Below, piece after piece: positions 1-5,496 of a DNA stretch of 17,752 nt; within the stretch, counting starts at the first letter, position 1; each line of letters begins with the position of its first letter. Source of the stretch: Holophagaceae bacterium (lineage in GTDB: Bacteria > Acidobacteriota > Holophagae > Holophagales > Holophagaceae); contig PMJK01000072.1 in assembly GCA_003158505.1 (NCBI GenBank), positions 12,907 to 30,658 on the forward strand. Direction: 5' to 3'. The position numbers were made by a program, and so were the translations under genes. A model generated the notes under the pieces. The model did no database searches. It was not told where the DNA came from and was given only the letters and a program-made list of their open reading frames with translations.

Positions 1-587
1 CGGTTGGCGATCTCCCAGCCCTCGGGCACGCGGATCTCTCCGCCGCCGAAGAGTACGAAGACATCGATGCGGGCCTGGCCGGATTCAAGGGACGCCTGGC
101 GGAGATCCACTTCGTAGCCGCCGAAGATGGCTGTGAGCTCCCCGCCTTTGAAGGCCTGGGTCGACACCCGCCGCTTGAAGCCGCCGAAGATGGCCGTGCC
201 CTGGAGGAAGTCTTCGGAGCGGGCCAGCTCGGGCGGAATGCCTCGGTTCTGCTTGAGGGCCTTGATCACGATGAGGATGCCCACCGCCACCACCAGCATG
301 GGCGCCAGGGCTTCAGCCAGGTGCCCCCGGGCAAAGGTGAAGAGCAGGAGGAACACGCCACCGAGCACCAGGAACCAGCCACCCATACCGCCGCCGCTCC
401 CTTCCTGGCGGAGCTTGGCGATGCCCATGGCCACCAGCGCCAGCGGCCAGAGCTTGAAGATGGTGTGTGCTTCGATGAGACCGAGGTTGTCCAGCGTGAG
501 GACCAGTCCCGCCACGATGATGGCGATGCCGAGCACCAGCTTGGGGCTGAAGGGGCTCGGGGCCTTGGCGTTTTCGGGGACAGTCAC
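1..587 (-). CDS. LiaF-like membrane protein, 3' end outside window
   Basis: This frame starts at a GTG at 587 that overlaps the upstream gene's stop codon (GTGA) and follows an AGGTGA ribosome site. It stays open to the left edge, giving about 195 residues. The N-terminal half has hydrophobic segments (LVLGIAIIVAGLVLTL, then a run around GGWFLVLGGVFLLLFTF, then LAPMLVVAVGILIVI). The second half is soluble and rich in glycine-containing strands (TAIFGGFKRRV, TAIFGGYEVDL, VFVLFGGGEIRVP). This is the pattern of the LiaF family: a DUF5668-type membrane part followed by a cell-wall-active-antibiotic-response domain that forms a beta helix. In Firmicutes LiaF restrains a cell-envelope stress sensor kinase; a similar role here is only inference. 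The preceding gene is a paralogue of its membrane part. The C-terminus lies outside the window. Confidence 0.8.
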   Translation of the reverse strand, partial: MTVPENAKAPSPFSPKLVLGIAIIVAGLVLTLDNLGLIEAHTIFKLWPLALVAMGIAKLRQEGSGGGMGGWFLVLGGVFLLLFTFARGHLAEALAPMLVVAVGILIVIKALKQNRGIPPELARSEDFLQGTAIFGGFKRRVSTQAFKGGELTAIFGGYEVDLRQASLESGQARIDVFVLFGGGEIRVPEGWEIAN

Positions 588-1009
588 GGCTTCACCTGCC
601 TGGAATCGGTTTCAGCATCACAGGAAACGATGGAAGTTGGTGACGGGGGATCAGCCTTGGCTTTCCGCGCCCGCTTGGGCTGGGGAAAGATGGCTCGCAG
701 GGTGACGATGAGGCCGCCCCAGACCAGGAATGCGGGCCACCAGCGATCCAGCACGCCCCAAGGACCGAACTGCTGGATGAAGCCCGCGACGGAGAATCCC
801 AGCCAGATGTGGCCGCCAGGACTGAGGAATCCATCCCGCACCAGATGCGCGATGCCGAAGAGCCCCAGCACCACGGGCCACCAGGTCAGCAGGTGCCAGC
901 CATCATAGAGGTGGAAGCTGTTCACCATGAGGAGCAGTCCAACGGCGATAACCGTGAGTCCGAACACCAGCTTCGTGGAAAAGAGGGGAGGGCGTCCCGG
1001 AGTGTTCAT
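584..1009 (-). CDS. DUF5668/LiaF-type transmembrane protein
   Basis: The predicted protein has 141 residues and four hydrophobic segments (LVFGLTVIAVGLLLMV, LTWWPVVLGLFGIAHLV, HIWLGFSVAGFIQQF and WWPAFLVWGGLIVTL), followed by a basic tail. It lacks the soluble domain of its downstream neighbour, but the two N-termini are clearly related (LFSTKLVFGLTVIAVG against PFSPKLVLGIAIIVAG), so they look like tandem paralogues. I chose the ATG at 1009 because GAAAGGA lies just upstream and the ATG overlaps the stop of a small upstream frame (ATGA). A longer in-frame start at 1105 would lie inside that small frame. Its own stop overlaps the GTG of the next gene, so translation is probably coupled through the operon. 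A role in envelope-stress sensing follows from the family and is not shown by this sequence. Confidence 0.75.
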   Translation of the reverse strand: MNTPGRPPLFSTKLVFGLTVIAVGLLLMVNSFHLYDGWHLLTWWPVVLGLFGIAHLVRDGFLSPGGHIWLGFSVAGFIQQFGPWGVLDRWWPAFLVWGGLIVTLRAIFPQPKRARKAKADPPSPTSIVSCDAETDSRQVKP

Positions 1010-1119
1010 GAGCGATGTTCCTTTCGTCCTGATCCGCAGGGGATGAGGAAGGCCAGCGAGGGCAGCCACAACGCCAGCCACCACCAGGGGCTGTCGATGA
1101 ACCATCCCGCATGGACCAT
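1006..1119 (-). CDS. possible 37-residue single-span membrane peptide
   Basis: A short frame starts at an ATG at 1119, ten bases downstream of a good ribosome site (GGGAGGAGA), and ends with a TGA that overlaps the ATG of the DUF5668 gene by four bases. The peptide begins MVHAGWFIDSP, has one hydrophobic, Trp-rich stretch (WWWLALWLPSLAFLI) and ends in a basic tail (GRKEHRS), which suits a small inner-membrane peptide with its C-terminus in the cytoplasm. The ribosome site and the exact stop/start overlap are the evidence that it is translated. It may be a true small protein or only a translated leader that couples ribosomes into the next gene. I recognise no family. Confidence 0.5.
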   Translation of the reverse strand: MVHAGWFIDSPWWWLALWLPSLAFLIPCGSGRKEHRS

Positions 1120-1190
1120 GGCTGTCTCCTCCCGCGTGTCCAAGCTACGGGCATCCCAGCGTCATTTGGGCTGGAGATCGGCGAATGCCG

Positions 1191-1204
1191 CGCCGGGACC
1201 GGCG
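1191..1204 (-). terminator. weak hairpin downstream of yigZ
   Basis: A five-base-pair stem (CGCCG/CGGCG) with a four-base loop lies just after the yigZ stop on the minus strand. It has no T run, so it is at best a weak or Rho-assisted stop between yigZ and the LiaF-like operon. Confidence 0.2.
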
Positions 1205-1209
1205 AACGA

Positions 1210-1818
1210 TCAGTTCCAGCGAATCAGGCCGCCCCGACTGCGATCCCGCCAGGCCTGCTCCAGGGTCGGAACCAGGTCCGGCGGGCATTCGAATCGCAGG
1301 ACCGCTGAACCACCATCGAAGGCCTGGTCGAGCACCGCAACGGCCGGGAAGGCACCCAACAGGGTGAAGGGCAGGTGGGCCTGGGCCAGGGGCACACGGA
1401 TCTCCCCTATTCGAAGCACGCGGACCACTTCCCAGACTCCTGCGGCGTCCGCTGCGGCCAGGGCGCCCTGCACGCCCTCGGTGTAGGCTCGCACCAGGCC
1501 GCCCGTGCCGAGTTTCGTCCCGCCGAACCACCGGATGCAGACGGCGATGAGATCCGTGACTTCAGCCCCCTCGAGCATCGCCAGCATGGGCCGTCCGGCG
1601 GTACCGGCGGGCTCGCCATCATCGTCAGCGCTGGAAGCCGAGACGGGGACGCCCTCCCGCCAGGCACTGCAGTGATGGGTCGCGTCAAAGTCGCGCTTGC
1701 GCAAGGCGCCCAGCACCGCGGTCCGTTCCGCCGCATCCTGTGCGGGATGCAGCTCCGTGAGGAAGACGGAGGCCTTCTCTCGGAAGCGGTGGGTCACGAT
1801 CAGTTTCAACCGACGCAT
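1210..1818 (-). CDS. yigZ: YigZ/IMPACT family protein
   Basis: The predicted protein has 202 residues, close to E. coli YigZ (about 205). The N-terminal half carries the UPF0029/IMPACT signature: THHCSAW, then DDGEPAGTAGRPML, then a region ending in RWFGGTKLGTGGLVRAY. The C-terminal half matches the smaller DUF1949-type domain. The biochemical role of bacterial YigZ is not settled; the eukaryotic relative IMPACT acts in translational control through GCN1. The start is uncertain: ATG 1818 fits the family length, ATG 1863 would add 15 residues, and neither has a clear ribosome site. The gene is divergent from fhs, and the 64 to 109 bases between their starts must hold both promoters. I could not pick a convincing promoter for either. 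Confidence 0.88.
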   Translation of the reverse strand: MRRLKLIVTHRFREKASVFLTELHPAQDAAERTAVLGALRKRDFDATHHCSAWREGVPVSASSADDDGEPAGTAGRPMLAMLEGAEVTDLIAVCIRWFGGTKLGTGGLVRAYTEGVQGALAAADAAGVWEVVRVLRIGEIRVPLAQAHLPFTLLGAFPAVAVLDQAFDGGSAVLRFECPPDLVPTLEQAWRDRSRGGLIRWN

Positions 1819-1927
1819 GGATTCAGCATGGGAGCGGTTGTGACGGGAATCAACACTCGCCATCGAATGATGACCGTTGAGTCGTTTTAGACCTAACTTT
1901 TGAAGTAGCACTGTCCGAGGAGTCGGT

Positions 1928-3835
1928 ATGGCCACCGTCCTGAAACCCTTCACACCCACGATTCTGCGGCGCGAGACACCGGTGCCTTCGGATCTGGACA
2001 TCGCTCAGGCCGCAACCCTCAAACCCATCGGGCTGGTGGCCGCCGAACTCGGCCTCCGGGAGGACGAGCTCGAGTATTACGGGCCCACCAAGGCCAAAGT
2101 GCGGCTGGAGGTGCTGGAGCGCCTGCAGGGATGCGCCAACGGCCGCTACATCGACGTCACCGCCATCACCCCGACGCCCCTCGGCGAGGGCAAGACCACC
2201 ACCACCGTGGGCCTCAGCCAGGCCCTGGGTGCCCATCTCGGCAAGCGCGTCCTCACCTGCATTCGCCAGCCCAGCCAGGGGCCGACCTTCGGGATCAAGG
2301 GCGGCGCGGCGGGCGGCGGCTACAGCCAGGTGGTGCCTATGGAGGACTTCAACCTCCACCTCACGGGTGATATCCACGCCATCACCGCGGCCCACAACCT
2401 CTGCGCCGCCGCCATCGACGCCCGCATCCTGCATGAGGCTGGGGCCACAGACGCCCAGCTCTTCGAGCGGATCTTCCCGAAGGGGAAGGGCGGCCGGAAG
2501 TTCCCCCGGTCACTCCAGCTGCGCTGCACGAAGCTGGGCATCACCAAAGGCGATCCCGACACCTTCACGGCCGAGGAGCGCCGCCGGATCTGCCGCCTGG
2601 ATCTCGATCCGGCCACCATCACCTGGCGCCGGGTGCTGGACACCAGCGACCGGTTCCTCCGGGGCGTCACCGTGGGCATGGGCTCCGAAGAAAAGGGTTT
2701 CAGCCGGGAGACGGGCTTCGACATCGCGGTGGCCAGTGAAATCATGGCGATCCTGGCCCTCACCACGGGCCTTTCAGACATGAGGCACCGTTTGGGTGCC
2801 ATGGTCGTCGGCCTCAATCGGCAGGGCGAGGCCATCACCGCCGAGGATCTGGGTGTGGCGGGTGCCATGACCGTGCTCATGAAGGACGCCCTCAAGCCCA
2901 CCCTGATGCAGACGTTGGAAGGCACGCCGGTCTTCGTTCATGCTGGGCCCTTCGCCAACATTGCCCATGGCAACAGCTCCATCCTGGCCGACCAGATCGC
3001 CCTCAAGCTGGCGGACTATGTGGTCACCGAATCGGGTTTCGGTGCCGACATGGGCATGGAGAAGTTCTTCGACATCAAGTGCCGGGTATCCGGGCTGGTG
3101 CCCGACGCAGTGGTCCTGGTGGCCACCGTCCGCGCCCTCAAGATGCATGGCGGTGGCCCCAAGGTCGTGGCGGGCAAGCCCCTGGATCCGGTCTATGTGG
3201 ACGAGAACCTGGATCTCCTGCGGCAGGGTCTCCCCAATCTGCTGCACCATATCCGCATCGCCCGGAAATTCGGAGTGCCCGTGGTGGTGGCCGTCAACGG
3301 ATTCGCCACGGATTCGCCAGCGGAACTTGATCTGGTGCGCCGAGCCTCGCTGGAAGGCGGTGCCGAGGATGCCGTGGTCTGCCAGAACTGGGCCCTGGGT
3401 GGGGAAGGCGCGCTGGATCTGGCGCGATCCGTCGTGCGCGTTTGCGAGCGACCCTCGGATTTCCGGTTCCTCTACGGTCTGGATGAGCCCATCAAGCAGA
3501 AGATCGAAACCATCGCCCGGGAGATCTACGGCGCCGACGGCGTGGACTACTCCCCGGAAGCCGAGGCCCGCATCGAGGCCTACACGCGGCTGGGCTACGA
3601 TCGCCTGCCCATCTGCATGGCCAAGACCCATCTCAGCCTGAGCCACGACCCCAACCTCAAGGGCGCGCCCACGGGCTTCCGCATTCCCGTGCGGGACATC
3701 CGGGCCAGCGTTGGCGCGGGCTTCCTCTATCCACTGCTGGGGCAGATGGCCACCATGCCCGGCCTGCCCACGCGGCCCGGGTTCTACGACGTGGACGTGG
3801 ACCTGGAGACGGGCCGGATTGTTGGCCTTTTCTAG
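1928..3835 (+). CDS. fhs: formate-tetrahydrofolate ligase, long eukaryote-like form
   Basis: This enzyme makes 10-formyltetrahydrofolate from formate, tetrahydrofolate and ATP in cytoplasmic one-carbon metabolism. The ATP-binding loop TPLGEGKT is at residues 83-90, followed by GPTFGIKGGAAGGGYSQV (118-135) and NLHLTGDIHAITAA (142-155). Downstream signatures include EGTPVFVHAGPFANIAHGNS and, near the C-terminus, DIRASVGAGFLYPL. The protein has 635 residues, whereas typical bacterial enzymes have about 556. The extra length is largely an insertion around residues 170-225 (from ILHEAGATDAQLFERIFP through the DPDTFTAEERRRICRLDLDP region). From memory this insertion, and most of the protein, match the synthetase domain of eukaryotic C1-THF synthase (MTHFD1) much better than the short bacterial form. 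The ATG at 1928 has GAGGAG five bases upstream. No strong terminator follows; a GTCAC/GTGAC stem at 3849-3867 is weak. Confidence 0.96.
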   Translation: MATVLKPFTPTILRRETPVPSDLDIAQAATLKPIGLVAAELGLREDELEYYGPTKAKVRLEVLERLQGCANGRYIDVTAITPTPLGEGKTTTTVGLSQALGAHLGKRVLTCIRQPSQGPTFGIKGGAAGGGYSQVVPMEDFNLHLTGDIHAITAAHNLCAAAIDARILHEAGATDAQLFERIFPKGKGGRKFPRSLQLRCTKLGITKGDPDTFTAEERRRICRLDLDPATITWRRVLDTSDRFLRGVTVGMGSEEKGFSRETGFDIAVASEIMAILALTTGLSDMRHRLGAMVVGLNRQGEAITAEDLGVAGAMTVLMKDALKPTLMQTLEGTPVFVHAGPFANIAHGNSSILADQIALKLADYVVTESGFGADMGMEKFFDIKCRVSGLVPDAVVLVATVRALKMHGGGPKVVAGKPLDPVYVDENLDLLRQGLPNLLHHIRIARKFGVPVVVAVNGFATDSPAELDLVRRASLEGGAEDAVVCQNWALGGEGALDLARSVVRVCERPSDFRFLYGLDEPIKQKIETIAREIYGADGVDYSPEAEARIEAYTRLGYDRLPICMAKTHLSLSHDPNLKGAPTGFRIPVRDIRASVGAGFLYPLLGQMATMPGLPTRPGFYDVDVDLETGRIVGLF

Positions 3836-3923
3836 AGGCTGTTGAGACGTCACCCCGTGTTCGTGACTTGGTGGTGGGTCGTTTGATTATTCAGTCTCCT
3901 CGCGGCCAGGGAGAGATTCCCAG

Positions 3924-3952
3924 TTAACATCGCCTCCCCAGGGTTCGATAAG
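3924..3952 (+). promoter_or_regulatory. candidate sigma-70 promoter for the exported protein
   Basis: TTAACA (3924-3929) and GATAAG (3947-3952) are separated by 17 bases and match five and four of six consensus positions. Transcription would start about a dozen bases before the ATG at 3972. A CCCAGG/CCTGGG inverted repeat (3937-3942 and 3956-3961) spans the -10 element and touches the GGGAGAG ribosome site. Confidence 0.35.
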
Positions 3953-3971
3953 AAACCTGGGAGAGAACCGC

Positions 3972-4364
3972 ATGCGCCTGGGCAGCATCCAATGCAGGCT
4001 TCTGGGTGTACTGGCCATCGGTGTCATCTGCTCCATCATCGCGGGCAGCACCTCGGCCACGGCCACGGTCACGGTCCACATCCGCCCGCGAGTGGCCTTC
4101 GACTACGACCTGTCCAATGAAGTGATCCTGAGGGGCCAGGTGGTCGCCCGGGAGAAGGAGATCATCCTCCTCCGCCTGAAAGTCGGAACCGTGCGGGTGG
4201 ATACGGGTTCCTGGGCTGGATCCGCGCTGCTCGAGCCCGGAACGGACATCGAGGTGGTGGCCGCCAAGCGGCAGGAGGATGGCCGCCAGCGGTTCCTGGC
4301 CCGGGAAATCCACCACGCCGGGGGTTCCATGGTGCTCAGGGACGCCCAAGGGGTGCCGTTCTAG
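3972..4364 (+). CDS. small exported protein, unknown function
   Basis: The predicted protein has 130 residues. The first 31 form a signal peptide or anchor: a basic start (MRLGSIQCR), a hydrophobic core (LLGVLAIGVICSIIAG) and a small-residue end (STSATA). The remaining 100 residues or so are rich in predicted strands (VILRGQVV, IILLRLKVGTVRV, TDIEVVAAKRQ, QRFLAREIHHAG), which resembles the small exported OB-fold-like proteins found in many genomes. I do not recognise a specific family and assign no function. The ATG at 3972 follows GGGAGAG. Its TAG stop lies in the CTAG at the left boundary of the MITE-like element, so the last residues (GVPF) may be native or may have been set by that insertion. 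Confidence 0.65.
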   Translation: MRLGSIQCRLLGVLAIGVICSIIAGSTSATATVTVHIRPRVAFDYDLSNEVILRGQVVAREKEIILLRLKVGTVRVDTGSWAGSALLEPGTDIEVVAAKRQEDGRQRFLAREIHHAGGSMVLRDAQGVPF

Positions 4365-4393
4365 TGTGTTGGCCCTGAAATACTTGGATCATC
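4364..4393 (+). repeat. left terminal inverted repeat of the MITE
   Basis: The arm starts GTGTG just inside the TA duplication and ends TGGATCATC (4385-4393). Its partner is at 4532-4561 on the opposite strand; blocks of five and nine identical bases anchor the two ends. Confidence 0.6.
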
Positions 4394-4396
4394 AAT

Positions 4397-4408
4397 TGGC
4401 CATGGCCA
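4397..4408. repeat. 12-base palindrome inside the MITE
   Basis: TGGCCATGGCCA is a perfect palindrome and the first of four symmetrical structures within the element. Confidence 0.5.
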
Positions 4409-4419
4409 GCCACTTCCAT

Positions 4420-4498
4420 AGGGGCATGGCCCCTCTGGCGATCCGGCGCGCCTGCGCGCCGGATCTGTCACCCATTGGGGGCACTGCCGTGCCCCCAA
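4420..4498. repeat. three tandem hairpins inside the MITE
   Basis: Three perfect stems stand in a row: AGGGGC/GCCCCT (4420-4434, three-base loop), a 12-base stem starting GATCCGGCGCGC (4440-4465, two unpaired bases) and TTGGGGGCAC/GTGCCCCCAA (4475-4498, four-base loop). They lie between convergent genes and could stop transcription from both sides, although none is followed by a clean T run. Confidence 0.6.
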
Positions 4499-4531
4499 AC
4501 CCCCGCCACGTATGGTGTCTCAAGCACCGTG

Positions 4532-4561
4532 GATGATCCAGGTTCTCGCGGGACACCACAC
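4532..4561 (-). repeat. right terminal inverted repeat of the MITE
   Basis: Read on the minus strand, this arm starts GTGTG and ends TGGATCATC, mirroring 4364-4393 with no gaps. Confidence 0.6.
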
Positions 4562-5496
4562 TAGTTGTAGGCCACCGTAACACTGTAGGTGCCCGTGTAG
4601 GCGCCACCCGTTTGGCGGGCGCCCACGTTGAGGGTGCCGCCGACGGTCAGGGTCAAGGTGCCTCCGGTACTGAAGGTGCCTGTGCCGCTGGGAGTACTGT
4701 TGATGGCTGTGACGGTCATGGTGCCGCCGCCGGTCCTGTTGAGCGTGATGCTGGCCGGAAGGGTGATGGCAAAGGTGGCGCTGGCCGCACCAGTCAAATT
4801 GAAGCTGGCTGAGGTGGCGGTTCCTCCCGGGGTCAGCGTCACACCTCCGGTCACGGTGCGTACCCCTGCCGGAGTGAGGACCACGGTGCCTGCCGTGGCA
4901 CTCGTGACCACCGGGCCGAAACTGAGGGCCCGGGTGTTGGTCATGGTGATGACGGGCTGCATCTTGACCGTCACGGAGAAGTTGGTGGTGGTGGTTCTCC
5001 CTCGGGTGGTGTCCCTTAAAGTCAGCTGGATGACGTTGGTGCCGGTATAGGTTCCGGGGGTCTGGTTGGCCCCCACATTGAGGGCAACGCCTAGGTAGCA
5101 AGTCGCGGCGCTCGGGAAGGTGCCGCTGGGGGACCCCACGGTCACCGTGCCCCGGATGGTGCCCCCGGTGGATCCGGTGAGAGTGAAGGTGGCGGGGCTG
5201 GCCGGCACAGTCGTGGCGGTCCAGGCATCACCGTTTCGGCCAGTGATGGTGTAGGAGCCACGAAGCGTGGCGGGGGTTGAGGACCCCTTGGCAGTGGCCC
5301 CCCCGAAGGTTGGCGTGTCCGAAGTCGTGGTGAGGGTGACGGTTCCAGCACTCACTCCCGGGACCACGCTGCCTAAGTTGACGGTGCCGTTGACCACGGT
5401 GATGGCAGGAGCCTGCGCCCAGGCGAGCGTGGCGAGGCCAGCCAACATGACCTCTCCGAGCAGCCTGAAGGTTTTCAAATGGGTCACCTGAATCAT
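4561..5496 (-). CDS. two-domain DUF4402-type subunit, putative pilus tip adhesin
   Basis: The predicted protein has 311 residues. It starts with a signal peptide ending near residue 28 (LAGLATLAWAQ) and carries two related beta-rich domains, about 29-170 and 175-311. Each begins with the same motif (NLGSVVPGVSAGTVTL; LSFGPVVTSATAGTVVL). The second domain matches the two short pilins of this operon along its length and ends GAYTGTYSVTVAYN, with Gly at -14 and a penultimate Tyr as in classical chaperone-usher subunits. A tandem of an N-terminal extra domain plus a C-terminal pilin domain, encoded last in the operon, is how tip adhesins are usually built, so I infer a tip role; no binding target can be read. 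The ATG overlaps the usher stop (ATGA). The gene's own stop lies in the CTAG at the right MITE boundary. Confidence 0.72.
   Translation of the reverse strand: MIQVTHLKTFRLLGEVMLAGLATLAWAQAPAITVVNGTVNLGSVVPGVSAGTVTLTTTSDTPTFGGATAKGSSTPATLRGSYTITGRNGDAWTATTVPASPATFTLTGSTGGTIRGTVTVGSPSGTFPSAATCYLGVALNVGANQTPGTYTGTNVIQLTLRDTTRGRTTTTNFSVTVKMQPVITMTNTRALSFGPVVTSATAGTVVLTPAGVRTVTGGVTLTPGGTATSASFNLTGAASATFAITLPASITLNRTGGGTMTVTAINSTPSGTGTFSTGGTLTLTVGGTLNVGARQTGGAYTGTYSVTVAYN

Larger units (their letters stand above)
4362..4563. mobile_element. MITE-like element, IS630/Tc1-type target signature
   Basis: A 198-bp segment (4364-4561) is bounded on both sides by TA within CTAG (4361-4364 and 4561-4564). 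Its two ends form a 30-base imperfect terminal inverted repeat, aligned without gaps and identical at 22 positions by my count. It has no room for a transposase. Duplication of TA within CTAG is the insertion habit described for the IS630/Tc1-mariner group, so this is best read as a non-autonomous derivative of such an element. The interior holds several strong palindromes. Joining the flanks restores one CTAG in which the plus-strand gene and the minus-strand pilus gene would share their stop codons. Confidence 0.65.

Noticed and set aside
2774..3853. 359-codon open frame on the minus strand
   Set aside because: Antisense to fhs, with His/Gly-rich composition and no recognisable motifs.
4379..4540. 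CRISPR-like or attC-like reading of the hairpin cluster
   Set aside because: The stems differ in sequence and there are no regular repeats or spacers; flanking inverted repeats and TA duplication explain it better as a MITE.
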